A DNA stretch of 64,000 bases from NCBI GenBank assembly GCA_019671005.1, contig CM033714.1:55723741-55787740 (forward strand), in the 5' to 3' direction. A program made the translations under genes and the position numbers. The stretch comes from Hibiscus mutabilis. Its lineage: Eukaryota; Streptophyta; Magnoliopsida; Malvales; Malvaceae. This document shows positions 10,831-24,008 of the stretch, one piece after another. The stretch's first letter is position 1; every line of letters starts with the position of its first letter. The notes under the pieces were generated by a model. The model ran no database searches. It saw only the letters and a list, made by a program, of their open reading frames with translations, and was not told where the DNA came from.

Positions 10831-12086
10831 TCGGGTTGAATAGCAACGATATGCGTACACCCTCGTCGAACCGCCACCCTCAAGTTAAATAGCAACGGTA
10901 TGAGCCACTGTCCTCAGACCCTCGTCCCTTCACTGAAGCTCTCCCCGGCCACGACCACGTCCTCTCTATGGTGCAACCGCAGCTGCCCTAGCCTATCCAC
11001 CACCCACCAACAATGGTCAATCATGTCTCAGATAATCGCTGGATCCACAACTCTAGCAAGAGTTAGCAACAACGGTCACACGAGCCTGTCCCTCACAAGC
11101 CAAATATGGACAGTCTCGCCTCATGTGATCCCGCGATCCATAAATCCAACAGGTGTTATATGTTGCTCTAGCCTGGGTACCCTAACCTTGCGATCCTCGC
11201 CCATCACCACCTCCGCCTCACCTCGACTCAGGACGATACCTTTTATCTCATTGCTTCTTAAACTGACCACCACCGGAACTAGAGTCTGCAACTCTCTTAC
11301 CAAATCCAGAACCTCCCACACAAACTGATAAACCCAGGTTCTGCTCAATGTCCTTCACTCGTGTAACCAACACGTCAAAATCGGTGTAGTCAGAAGCCAA
11401 GATATATGTCTTAACATCTTGTACCAATCCATAACGGAATTGATCATAGCGATGCCTCTCATCCGGTACCAATTTAGGAACATACTGACTCAACTGGTCA
11501 AACTAAACCTCATACTCTTCCACGGACATACCGCCCTTAACCAAGGCCATGAATTCACACTTCTTTTCATCCTAGTATCTAACTCCTAGATACTTATTCT
11601 TAAAGGAAGCTCGAAATAACTCCTAGGTCATATCATGAGGTTCTATGCCCACGGTCACAATTGTCCACCAACTATACGCATCTCTTTGCAGCAGAGACAC
11701 AACACATCCCAGCTTAAGGGCATCATTGCAACCCATTGTTCCAAAATCCAATCAGTACTGACCATCCACTCCTCGGATACCTCAGGCGCCAACCCTCGGT
11801 ACTCAACTCCTCCCAAACTATAGAGGCGTTCTAACGGCAACCCTGTTTGCCCAACAATTGGCGCAGGCACATGTGCTCTAGCAACAACAACTTGAAAAGC
11901 TCTAGTCATCGCTTGTATCAAAGGCGCCATATCACCCAACACTGGCACAGGTGGTACTTGCTCCACTCCTACAGGTGGATTAGGCAGATGAGGTGGCAAA
12001 CCTCCAGGAGGTATAACATTCTCCTCATTTCCTTTCCCAAAGGCAATAGCATTCGCGCCAGACCTTAATTCTCTCCTCGGTGCCAT
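10831..12086 (-). pseudogene. gag of element B, frameshifted, fused to RNase H
   Basis: The likely start is MAPRRELRSG at 12086; the open frame begins 15 codons upstream at 12131 in leader sequence. The capsid text LGGVEYRGLAPEVSEEW and WILEQWVAMM is followed, after frame changes, by the second capsid part at 11493 (QYVPKLVPDERHRYDQFRYG). A zinc knuckle at 11110-11151 has its second Cys replaced by Tyr. Soon after the knuckle the text turns directly into RNase H near 10830, so the protease and RT are deleted. The gag could not form a normal nucleocapsid. Confidence 0.75.
11110..11151 (-). other. Damaged CCHC zinc knuckle of element B gag
   Basis: Fourteen codons read C-W-I-Y-G-S-R-D-H-M-R-R-D-C on the minus strand. 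The CX2CX4HX4C spacing is kept, but the second Cys is Tyr, a single-base change from TGT to TAT. Confidence 0.7.
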
Positions 12087-12340
12087 CGTATTAAAATCTA
12101 AGGCATGATAATTACACCAAAACAAAAACAATCAGACCAGCCTCAAGCAAGGATCCAAGACCTCTATTTCAAATAAAACATTTCAGACTATAGTAATAAG
12201 GCAATGTGTCCCTCAAATATCCTCCAACATGGCATATAACAATTAACACACATGTAACAATCATCGTGCATAGCGAAGAGTAGTAATCAATCATTAACAA
12301 CATTCCAAAAACCATAACCCCATCCCACTTATCACTAACC

Positions 12341-12354
12341 TGGCTCTGATACCA
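12341..12354 (-). promoter_or_regulatory. Primer binding site of element B (tRNA-Met type)
   Basis: The minus strand reads TGGTATCAGAGCCA, the classical tRNA-iMet primer complement, six bases from the LTR terminus at 12360 and upstream of gag. Confidence 0.85.
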
Positions 12355-12359
12355 CCAAA

Positions 12360-14909
12360 TATAGCCCCTTAGACCTGGTCTAGAAGCCAGACCAAACCGA
12401 GCAAACTACATTGGGTTTTGCCAAAACAAAACCTGAATTGATAAACTAAACTTAGATCCATTTTCCATTTTTATCTTATTTAGGCACAATATTACATCCT
12501 AAAGTGAGCATGCTGGCAGTGGGTGAAAACTCAACTAAATCGGGCGTCAATTCGACATTCAATTGAGCGAATTGCAATTTAGGGACCAAATTGCAAAACT
12601 AGCAAATTATGAGGATTTACTTAAAATTCTAGTTACCAAACCTCAATTAATTAGATTATATTCTTGCGTGTCAAATTTCAGCTCAAAACAATAATCCAAA
12701 CTCATACAATTACATACATAAAAACCAAGAACCAAAATGGAAGAATCTCAAACATACACAGTCCATAACAGCTAGTCGTAGCGATACGGTCCCAAGGCGT
12801 ATCGGTACGCGGAATACACAAAGTAAAACTAGAATCTAATAGTTCAAAATTGTACTGATACAGCTCTTTGCGTATTGGTATGCCTTGTCAAAATACACTG
12901 ACTCGTACCAATACGAAGACCTACGTATCAATATGCCTGGACCTGAAATGTCCAAATTTACTAGTTTTTCATTCGAACATGGATTCAATTATGCATTAAC
13001 AGATCATAAACATATATACCACTTATCTACAAATCAAACCAAACCATAATATCAAGGAAACATGCTTAAAACACAGCATCATGCTTCAATCATGAATCTA
13101 GAGGCATGCTTCCTAAAACTCAGCCATTCCAAAACTCAAAACATAAATCCATCTTAAAATCAAACACATAAAGCCTCTTACAACACCACAGCTACATTAT
13201 AAATTTGCTCAAATAGGGAGCTTAGCAAACAACCCTCCCAAAATAACAATGAACCCCATTGCCTGAAATGTCCAAATTTACTGGTTTTTCATTCGAACAT
13301 AGATTCAATTATGCATTAACAGGTCATAAACATATATACCACTTATCTACAAATCAAACCAAACCATAATATCAAGGAAACATGCTTAAAACACATCATC
13401 ATGCTTCAATCATGAATCTAGAGGCATGCTTCCTAAAACTCAACCATTCCAAAACTCAAAACATAAATCCATCTTAAAATCAAACACATAAAGCCTCTTA
13501 CAACACCACAGCAACATTATAAACTTGCTCAAATAGGGAGCTTAGCAAACAACCCTCCCAAAATAACAATGAACCCCATTACCTGAAATGTCCAAATTTA
13601 TTGGTTTTTCATTCGAACATGGATTCAATTATACATTAACAGGTCATAAACTTATATACCACTTATCTACAAATCAAACCAAACCATAATATCAAGGAAA
13701 CATGCTTAAAACACAGCATCATGCTTCAATCATGAATCTAGAGTCATGCTTCCTAAAACTCAACCATTCCAAAACTCAAAACATAAATCCATCTTAAAAT
13801 CAAACACATAAAGCCTCTTACAACACCACATCAACATTATAAACTTGCTCAAATAGGGAGCTTAGCAAACAACCCTCCCAAAATAACAATGAACCCCATT
13901 GCCTTTAGTACTACAAGTCTAGTTTGAAACCATACTTTCACGTTATTCAAGTCCTTGGATTTTCCCTCGCTTGCTTGTTGCCTCCAACCTTTAAATCACT
14001 ACATTGATGGAAAAAGAGAGCATAAGCACACAAGGCTTAGTGAGGAGTGTTCAAACCACAACACCATCAATGCATTTAAAACCATTTTTCAACTCACATG
14101 AGTTCAACATTTTAAAACATCATTCAAAACATCATCCCTTTCAAACTATGCACTTTAACATTTCCAAAACATGCATATTAAACCATATGCAATATGTATC
14201 ATGGATAAACAGCAAAATCCCATTTGTTACCCTCAATTTAAGCTTTCTCATGCATAACAACTCATATGCAAGGCTTAAAGAGTAAACATGTATAAATCAA
14301 CATTATACAACACATTCCATCAACATGATACATTATCAATTATATTGGCTTTCATGTGATCATGAACCAAGTTGCACTTTACAAAATATTACATCGGATA
14401 ATTAGATTCAACAAGTGTCCTCTCAACACTTCATGCCATCTCAATCGAAATTTAAGGTACAATCACAATCGAGTACAATCACAACCCAATCATCGATTAG
14501 ATGCATAATCCACTAACGGGAGTTTTCGGTACCATATAACCCCCCAACTGTTAGGGTACTCATGGTGGAGTATTCGGTACACATAAACCCCTCAACACCC
14601 GAGGTGACTTATTTATAGTGCACTATCAATGCTATGGCCGACCAACTATACCCGATAACAATTTAAACCACATCACTTGCCAATATAATGCATTATTAAC
14701 CATGTACCTCAGCATTTTTATAAGCAACAACCAAAACAATTTTCAATGCATTAAACCATGTATTAACAAGTATTCCGCATACTTACTTGGATCATTTTCT
14801 CAATGCATCCATCATCAATATATGATCAAAAATAATATAAAACATACCTTAAAACATGCTTAAACAGTAGGTACCATGTAATCAAAAATAAGTGCATAAA
14901 AACAATTTC
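12360..14909 (-). repeat. 5' LTR of element B, 3' part
   Basis: The minus strand ends in GGGGCTATA, a mutated form of the GGGGGTTACA end of E1. The adjoining GACCAGGTCT/AGACCGGGTC-like text matches E1's end, and the segment corresponds in reverse to E1 from about 4800 to 6993. At 14909 it is cut by element C, and LTR sequence resumes near 30876. It carries a threefold 320-bp repeat and scattered CGATACGG-type motifs near 12780-12930. Confidence 0.75.
12942..13901. repeat. Three tandem copies of a 320-bp unit in the LTR of element B
   Basis: The sequence CCTGAAATGTCCAAATTTA recurs at 12942, 13262 and 13582, and each copy ends with GAACCCCATT before the next. Spacing is exactly 320 bases twice. 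Copies differ at only a few positions, indicating a recent local triplication within the LTR. Confidence 0.95.
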
Positions 14910-17293
14910 TGTAACACCCCTTTCCCGGCTTGCTTGAGAACCGGGTCAGAGCGTGTTATCGTTGAACGATACAATGATCGATGCTATAAAATTTTAATCA
15001 ATGGCTAGCATTCAATCGATATTATGCTTCCCAAATGCTATTAAAAAGTACCATAAACCATATTTAGTCAATATGAAACAATGATACATTATTTAGGACC
15101 AATTTCAATCTTTTACAATTCTAAGGACTAAACTGTAAATTCTATATTTTAGAGGTCCTTACTAGAAATTAACTTACCACAATGAAATTAGGCATACAAA
15201 AAATGACCATGTAAACTTTCAAGTTATTCAGAGTTCGTTTACTCATCCAATTTAACTATGCAAGATTTAGTGACCATTCTATAAGTAATGCAAAACTATG
15301 TTCTATAGCTTTTAACAGAATTAACTGTCGTCGTACTGATACACTTAGGGCCATATCGGTACACTAAGCCTAACATCCAGTTTCCAAATTCATGGGTAAT
15401 ACGCTCGTATTGATACAGTTGAAGGTCGTACCGATACTAGTTGACTACGTTGACTTCGTATCGATACGCCTTGAACCCGTATCGATACCATTTTCTACAA
15501 CCAAATTCCAGTAGCCAAAATTCATAACGATACACCTTAGCAGTGTCGATATGCCCCCTTTTGACTGGCTTTGACCTGACCAAATATGCAAGGCCGTGTC
15601 GATATGCCACCACCTGTATCCATATGCCCTGCTCTGTAATGACATATTTTATCTTATTTTTATTCGATTTGACCTATCAAACAATGTCCAAATACAATGA
15701 AACTTTACCGGCAAGGTTTAGTCATATTAAACAACTGGAATGTCAAATTTTATGGCAATATGAGTTTGTTTGCTATGTTTTCACCTTTTAGGAGCCAACT
15801 ATGTCATTTTAGTCACTTTTAGTATAACATAAAGGTCATTTTAGGGCCATATCACTTTACACATAACATAGGCAAAACATACACAACCAAAATGCCATGA
15901 GTGACTAGTTTAGCTACCTTGCCACCGTTCTAGGAGTTTATAAGGACAAAAATACTTTACTCTAACTTGCTTGTGACTTGTCAAACTTCAACTTCTCTGA
16001 TCTCGATCCACTACTCGATCAACCTGAAATGCATTAGGCATACTTTGCCTAGTGAGGTAGTCATAAACGATGTCATTAGCAATATGATGTATTCCAATTC
16101 AAGTGATGACAATAACAATAGAAATGAACTATTAGTATCAATGCAATGATCATGATTGACAACAACATTTCCATATTTTAGCAATAACCCTTGGATCAAT
16201 TCCGGATAGTGGATACACGAATTCCTATGCCTCGCCAAATCAATAAATTTTCTAGTCCCTCCGTCTTGCCAATATGACCAATATCACAACTCATCTCTCC
16301 ACCTCGCCAAATCAATATAGGCCATAGCCCTAAGACCGTAGTGCACCCGTACACTTAGCTCATGAATTCTATGGCATGCCAGTTGTATCCAAAGTCCTTC
16401 GAATCCAAGGTCCAGTGACAATACCAATGTTCAATGTCCGGTAGCAATAACAATGTTCAATGTTCTTATCAATAAACAATGTTTCAATATCAATGCTCAA
16501 TAGCTATGACGATAACAATGGAAATGTTCAATGAGATCAATAGGCAATTTTGAAGCTTTCAAGGCTCTCGGATAGTAATCCCTTGTTCCTAGCTTTCGTT
16601 GTTGATGGTGGACAATCTCTTTCCACTTCTTGAGCTAGGAAAATCAATAGGGAATTTATTAGAATTGATAATATGATATCAAAATTGATATCTAAGCTCA
16701 ATTTAGACAATAACGATGAATTATCCATGGATAGTCAAAACCCTAGCTTAAGATTACACTCAATATCTCCATAGATTTCAATAATAGTTTGGGGGATTAA
16801 GCTTACCCATTCGATAGCAATAAATAGAAGAAAAGACAAGTTTCAAATCAAGCTCCAATGGAGGTGCTTGCTTAGGTTGAAGACGATGAAGATAATAATG
16901 CTTGCTTATCCTTTAATCGGGTGAGTCTTCTATTCCTCATTTCTTTCTTTTATCTTTTACACCTGAATAGTTTTCCTTAGGGTGAAGAAAGCTAATTTCC
17001 ACCATCCACATAGATGGTGATTATAATTGAGGTGGGGCTAATCGCAAGGTTAGTCCCTCAACTCTCAATACTCTATAGTCTTGCCCCAAACTTTCAATTT
17101 CTATAGTTTAGTCACCAAACAGATTTTCAATACATTCAATAAGGTCCTTAAACAATAATTCGACTCAATTGAACTCCAATATCAATATAACTGACCTTAC
17201 AGTCAAAGCTAATACAATATTTGGACCTTTATGATGTAGGGTTTTTGATCGCCATAATCCAATTCTGACTAGACCGATTTTTGGGATGTTACA
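14910..17293 (-). repeat. 3' LTR of element C
   Basis: In plus orientation it starts TGTAACACCCC and ends GGATGTTACA, matching 28062-30828 along its length. At 2384 bases it is 383 shorter than the 5' LTR, mostly because a CAATG-rich stretch present at about 29690-30060 is missing here near 16545. It contains two exact GTATCGATAC palindromes (15458, 15479). Confidence 0.9.
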
Positions 17294-17308
17294 ACTCTCC
17301 CCCTTTAG
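17294..17308 (-). promoter_or_regulatory. Polypurine tract of element C
   Basis: The minus strand reads CTAAAGGGGGAGAGT immediately before the 3' LTR start TGTAACATCCC. This is the plus-strand cDNA priming site. Confidence 0.8.
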
Positions 17309-17344
17309 AAAAATTCATCCTCGAATTTTTACCTGAACCGAAGA

Positions 17345-18104
17345 GATGAGGGTACTACTTCTTCATTATCTCCTCAGGTTCCTAAGTGGCTTCTTCAATG
17401 GAGTGGCTTCTCCAGAGGACTTTGACTAACGGTACAGATTTGTTGTGAAGCCTTTTGACTTCTTTTGCAAGGATCTGGACCGATTCTTCTTCATAGGATA
17501 GATTAGGCTGAATTTCACTGACTCAGGTTCGATGATATGCGAAGTGTCGAACTATTACTTCTTGAGCATTGATACATGGAATACATCATGGATTTTGCAC
17601 AATTTTGAAGGCAACAAATAACCGATAAGCCACAGAGTCAACTATTTCAATGACCTTGAAAGGTCCAACGAATCGGGGACCCAATTTCACCTTCTTGCCA
17701 AATCTTAGAACTTTCTTCCACGGTGAAACTTTGAGGAAGGCCTTCTCACAAACTTCATATTGAATGTCCCTTCGTTTATGATCAGCATAGGCCTTCTGTC
17801 GGTCAAAGGTAGCTTTCAAGTGGTCGTGGATGATGGCAACATGTTCTTTGGTTTCTTGAAGTAGATCAGGGCCTAACATTTTGCCTTCACCTAGTTCAAA
17901 CCAACATAATAGAGTTCGACAACGCCTACCATACAATGCTTCATATAGTGCCATTTTGATTAAAGCTTGGTAGTTGTTATTGTAGGCAAACTCAATGAGA
18001 GGTAAGGATTTCTCCCACTATCTGCTAAAATCAATGATGCATGCACGTAGCATGTCTTCCAAAATATGGATTACCCTTTCTGATTGGCCATCAGACTGAT
18101 GGTG
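17345..18104 (-). pseudogene. Integrase C-terminal half and chromodomain-like tail of element C
   Basis: The minus-strand text begins HHQSDGQSERVI right at the F1 insertion point and continues ILEDMLRACIIDF, FAYNNNYQ, LYGRRCRTLLCW (the GRRCRTP-like motif), then LGPRFVGPFKV and AYRLFVAF. Further on, broken frames near 17560-17345 read NLSYEE-like and EATPLKKPLRNL-like text, where Tekay-type elements carry a chromodomain that guides integration into heterochromatin. A 122-codon open stretch lies at 17954-17586; other parts have stops. The N-terminal half is at 24055-24700 beyond F1. Confidence 0.75.
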
Positions 18105-20339
18105 TGTAATACCCTAAACTCGAGCCTAGTAGCATGTTTCTAAAAGTGGTAATTTAATTTAAATTAGGGAATTGTGATATCCTTAAATCAAGACTAGAAA
18201 TTGTTACCACTACTTAAATTTATTAGCTAGTTAATTTATTTCCTAATCAAATGGAAGAAGGGAGTTAATTGTGAGAATTAAAAAGAAGAACACTCAATTA
18301 TAGTGACTAAAATGAATGATTTATTAAACATAGAGTTTGCATGTTAAAAAGAGAATTAGGTGGGGTTTTAACACATGTCCGTTAGATAATAAAGATGAGG
18401 GGAGATGGATAGTCATTTTCTTCTTCCTTCCTTCATCTTCTTCATCTAAGCCGAAAACACCAATGAGTGAGAGAGGAGAGAAAATGCAAGCTTAATCAAT
18501 GAGGGGATTGTGGTAGGGCTTTGAAATTGTGTTCAACTTTAAGGTAATGTTTAGTGTTCATGAATTTCCTCTTTGATTTTGTGATTCTAACAACTTGTTT
18601 TGCTTGAGAAATGTTAGATTGATCGCTGGAAATTAGGAATTGATTAAGAGTCTTGTATGTGTTCTTATATTGAACCGATTGGTACATATGTCTAGTGAAA
18701 ACATATTAGAATCGAATGGCCTTTGAAATTGATGTTGTCATTAACCAAATTTATGGTGAAATGTTATGTTAGTTCTGGAAAAACTTAGATGATAATTAGA
18801 ATTGATGATTGATATGTAAATTGAGATTCTTGTTGCTGGAAATTCTATTGAGATGATGTTTTAATGAACCAATTCGAAAATATTGCTTAATTGCCCTATT
18901 TTCATATGTTTGACACATAATTGGACTGACTTAGACATGTATGAGTGAATATATATGTTGAACAATCAGGTTAGAATTCTTGTCTAAGTGACTAATGAAG
19001 CTAGAATCTAGCTTAAGGAAATCTGTCCAGAAAACTCTATTTCGGGTAGTAAGTTTAAAAATTTGTAGAAAATCACATAGATCAAATTAGGGAATAAATC
19101 TTATATGTACAAAATCATGAGTATGTCTAGTTTCGTATGCAACAAACGGAATCGAATTCCGAATTATAAAACAGTTTGTAGAGATTAATCTCTAAGGACA
19201 TCGCAAATTGTCCAGTGGCATAATTTGGTGTGTCTTAGGACTAAAAACTGTATTAAATCAAAATGAATAAAAATGCAAGGCCTATTTGGTTAGAAAGATA
19301 ATTAAGTTAGCTTTCTAACAGTGTAAACGATTCTAAATTTGATGTACGAAATGAAAGATATGAACATTTAAGCAAGTAATGCACATGCTGCCTGGCAGCA
19401 GCAGTCTTGATGTTTTGAAATGAATGTTTGAATGTATGGAGTCATGTAATGATTTAAATAGTTATTGATTTTGATTCTATGTCCTGGTGTGCATTGTTAG
19501 AACAAGGAGTGGACCTTGTTGAAGAAGAAAGAGCTGTTCAATCTAGTGGAAAACAAAAGGGGATTTGGATTCAAGACCAAAAATAGCTTGGAGTATTGTG
19601 AGTGTAGTTTAATATAGGGTTAGGACTTAGGTCCTAACCAAAGATGCATGTCTACTTTCTTGTTATTTCTATGCCATGTTAATGAACTTGATTTAAACTT
19701 GGTTGTGATTAAAAGAGATGAATAGCTTAAGCTAAAACTTGAGATTTAATAGTAACATGAATATTGTTAAATTAATTAGAAAGAAAAGTGAAAACAAATG
19801 CTTGATTCTTGATGCCTTGGCAATGATCAAATCAAATAGTGCTTAAATGTATCTCTATAATTTAGATACTTGTTAACATGATATAAATCATGAATTAAAG
19901 ACCTTGCTTGATGCCTAGAGATGGCATATGTTAATTGCTTGCTTGAATCACAAGTTAAATTGCGAAATGTTGAGCTAAGGCTCAATTGGCCTAAGGGCTA
20001 AGCTTGAATCTTGATATACCTTGCTTGAATTGATTCTTGAATGAGATGATATCTTGACTTGAACATGAATTACTTGAAAATGTGATAATTTATTGAAACA
20101 AAGCCTTGGTTGCTAGTGGTCATAGGTAGAATGACAAGCCATAGAGTCTAGAGCTCTTTTGTGTTGGGTGGACTACGGTCCAGGGCCAAGGCCTGTAAAT
20201 GGCGACAGTAGGAGGTATGTGTGAATGGTCTTTGGTGACAGTAGGAGGGTAATGACCAGTATCTTATTATTTGGCGACAGTTTGGTTGGTGACTCGATTA
20301 CCTGGACAACTAAATACCAAAGGCATAAACTAAAGAAAT

Positions 20340-20440
20340 CAAATAAGAAATAATTGAAGCATAAAGCTTACTTGAATTACTTGATACTTGAATTACTTGA
20401 TACTTGAATTTCTTGATACTTGATTTGCTTGCTATATGAT
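20340..20440. repeat. Short tandem repeats of an ACTTGAAT/CTTGATAC type in F1
   Basis: Units such as ACTTGAATTACTTGAT recur head to tail, with degenerate copies continuing to about 20520. A low-complexity patch inside the LTR. Confidence 0.8.
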
Positions 20441-21312
20441 TTGTTACTTGAATGGCTTATGATCTCACTTGAATCAATGTGTACTTGAATGTCTTGCTTG
20501 AAATGATATGTTATGTGACTTGAGATAAAAGTATGTATAAAGCTTGAGTTCGGTTGCTGCAAACCTTGACTAGGTTCAAACTTGACTAATTGATAATTGC
20601 CTCAATAATTGGATAGAGCTAGATTACTACCTCACTAAGTACAACTTGTACTTATCACTCTCGTTCCTATTCTTCCCAAACTACAGGTTAAGAGATTCGA
20701 GCAATCTTCTTGATTTTGAAGCTTCTTTCTTGAGCCTGAAGCAAAGCACAAGCCAAGCTAGAGTATGGATCTATACTTGTGTTGTAATGCTCCTAGTTGG
20801 TGGCACCTAGTCTTGTATATAGTTAAGCTAGGACATGCATTTTGCTACTTGAAAGTTTGTATATATGTATGATCATGGCTTCTAATGTTATGAATACTTA
20901 GTGAATGATAGAATATATCACGTTATGCTTGAACTTGTGATAGCCAAATGTTTAAAGAATTGAACATCACTTGCTTGCCTATGGTATGGTTTGAATGTAT
21001 GCACAAATGAACATGTTAAGATAAACCTACATGATTTGCGTACATGACTTGAATGTAATATCCTAGAAGACACACCTAATAACTCGAATTGAGCATATCA
21101 TCGTATACCAGTTAATTGTTGTTATAAGATGGTTAAGCTACGCATATGTGATATTATACTGAAATGATTAGGTTCTAGTTAAAAGTGCTATTTGAATGAT
21201 TGTATGATTGAATATGATTGTTAAGTTCCTTGCTAGCTGCTCAACTCATCGATTAGTGATGAGTCCTCAAAAATTTTAAACGGTTCTTGTTTCCAGTGTT
21301 TCCCACAACTCT

Positions 21313-24008
21313 TGTAACACCCTCTACCCCGGATTAGTAACAAACCAGCTCGGGAGTGTTACTAATGCAAGGACAAGGCAAGGCAAGCAATACAAGCAAG
21401 AACATGGCAAGGCAATAATTGATAACTCATCCCTATTAGATGAGTTACTTAATAGGCAAGCAACCAAGCATCCATTACTTAACATGCAAGCAATCCCATA
21501 TTTTTAATTTCAAGACATTATAGGTTACTACTTAAACAATTTCATTAACTACATCTTATACCATTAACAATTCGAATGACCTAAGTGTGTAAACATTCTT
21601 CCATTTCATTTCAATGATCCTTAGATTGATTCATATACTAATTTCACACCTAAATTTACTAAGCATGATCATGTTAACATACAATTGCATGAAACTAGTC
21701 TCCCAAACAACCAAACCATTCGGCCTTCACCATTCAAACACACAATACTCTTATAACAAGGCATGTTCACACACAAGAGACCATATAATTCCAAGACATT
21801 CGAATGGAAGACAAGCAAGCATGTTTTGATTCATACTACTTTCAATTAGACATATATATGTTCATTAAACAAGGCATTCGAATGGCTCAATGTAAACTAG
21901 ATCAAACACTTGATCATTCCTATACAAATTCATTTATGCACAGCAAACATCATTCCATTACATGTGATTTAAGTTCAATACAAACTTGCCAATAAGCTCA
22001 TAACATAGTGGGCCCATTCAAGAACAAGAACATATATAGATATACAAGTTTCAAGTATTCCAAAATGCATGATCAAGATAAACTATATACACTCTAGTGC
22101 CACCAATCTAGGAGATATACAAAACAAGTATGAAACCATACTTAGGCAATGTTTGTGTCTTGCTTCGAGCTCAAGGTAATAGGCTTCAAGATCAAGCAAC
22201 ACTCGAATCCTTTATCCTGTAGATTGGGAAGAATGAAAATAAGAGTGATAAGTGCAAGAATGTACTTAATGAGATAGTAACTAGTTCTAACCATTTGTTT
22301 TATCCAATTAAGTGTCATTTAACAAGAATGATCCTAGCTAAGGATTTCAAGCATTAGAATGATCCTAGCTAAAGATTCAAGCATTCGGCTAGAATAAGGA
22401 ATAAGAGACATGGAATCATACTCCATGCTTTCATATGAAGAATCAAGCAAACCATGCTTACATAACAAGTAATCAAGTAAGTCATGCTTACATGACAAGT
22501 AACATACAATTCATGGCTTTCATGTCAAGTAACATTCGTGATATAACTTTCAAGACAAGTCACATGTGTTTTAGGATTGTTATTTCATTTGTTATCAATT
22601 AAACAACCCCCTTGGTACTTAGTTTGTATAGGTAATCGTGTCTCCAACCAACTATCACCACAAGATGCACCGTAGTGCTGGTCAAACCCTAATATTGTCG
22701 CCAAAGACCACATACGTACCCTCTAATATAGCAAATTGCCCTGTCTTTAAGTTAGATTTCCAACTGTCACCACAAGATGCACCGTTAGAATTTCAATACA
22801 TTTTTTAACTTAAAGACAGGGCAATTTGCTATATTAGACAGTTTCCACTGTCCCTAGTGTTTCTTCTCTACAATCCAGAATTTAGTTTTGTTTTCTCCTA
22901 ATGAATTTAGACATTTCAAGGCACTATCCGTAAAAATTTCAGCCTCAAATTCCTTTTATACAATTTATGGTGATTTTTCAAAGTTACTGCCCAGAACATA
23001 GCATTCTGGGCAGATTACACTAGGTTGAGTTTCTAGTTTCATAACTCATTTTAACAAGGTTCTATCATTGTAATTCAATTCATTTTCATGTTCTTACATG
23101 TCTAGGTTACTCTAATTCACCTAGAAATGTGCTTAAAACAGGGCATTATCATGTTCAATTCAATTTGATCTATTTGATCAACATTATACTTCTAATTCAT
23201 CAATTGAGCAGTCCATTACCTAGTTTTAACTAATCCAATTAGGTGAATTCATTTTCCAGAAAGTTATCTACTCTATTCAATCTTCAATTCATATACCAAC
23301 ATGATCAAAATAGGGTTCTATATACATTTAGCCTATTCACACATTTTCACTAGTAAAACAGTCCCTAATCAAGACTATTTTCAATCATACTTCCAATTCT
23401 CAAATTTCTAGCATCACTTACACATAATTAGGTATACACAATTGGTAAAATCAGCAAGTCCTATTCACACTAACCCATGATTTCAACAACAAGAACAAAT
23501 ATCATATAAATTCAAAGCAATATGTTCACACATGAACAATTTCGAATTAAGCAACAAGTTCATCACATAATTGACATTTCAAGTATAAAATTTCATGAAT
23601 CAACATGTTGTTACCTTCCTTAATCTTGAATTCTAACTCAATTTTTTTATCTACCAAAGCTTGGCCCTTGTCTTTCTCACACTACTTTCTCTCTTCTCTC
23701 TTTTTCCCTAATTCATTTGTATAATCAAATGAAGAAGAAGGGGTTCCCTCCCAAGTGGCCGGTTGGACCCTTCCACCATTCATCTCAATTTGACAAGTGT
23801 AATGACCATAACCTTAGATTTGTTTAACATGCAATCTCAAATCTTTATTACGTTTCTATTTAGCTCTTAATAATTTGGCCATCAACTTAGTCTTCCCTTC
23901 TAATTTAGTCACTAGGTCTAATCAACTCTTCTAATTAGTAGATTGTTTGTAAAATTAAGTTCTAATTAGTTTGTAACATGTTACTAGGCCATGATTTGGG
24001 GTATTACA
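21313..24008 (-). mobile_element. Solo LTR F2, same family as F1 but inverted, inserted in F1
   Basis: On the minus strand it starts TGTAATACCCC at 24008 and ends in CGGGGTAGAGGGTGTTACA at 21313. Its start resembles F1's start and its end resembles F1's end (24041-24054), and the central GTCGCCA/TGGCGAC patches are shared in reverse. F1 sequence continues on both sides: ACAACTCT before and CTCGAGCC after, matching F2's own ACACTCCCGAGC. Length 2696. A target duplication is not clean (ACTCT versus ATGCT). It is palindromic relative to F1, so the pair could fold back on itself. Confidence 0.8.
22722..22838. repeat. Perfect 33-bp inverted repeat with 51-bp loop in F2
   Basis: The arm 22722-22754 (TCTAATATAGCAAATTGCCC onward) is the exact reverse complement of 22806-22838. 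The loop holds CACCACAAGATGCACCG, which also occurs just upstream at about 22655-22671. Confidence 0.97.

Noticed and set aside
10900..11328. 142-codon plus-strand frame
   Set aside because: Antisense of the gag of element B, whose minus-strand text includes the zinc-knuckle remnant at 11110-11151.
20340..20562. 61-codon minus-strand frame rich in Ser/His
   Set aside because: It is a translation of the ACTTGAAT tandem repeat in F1.
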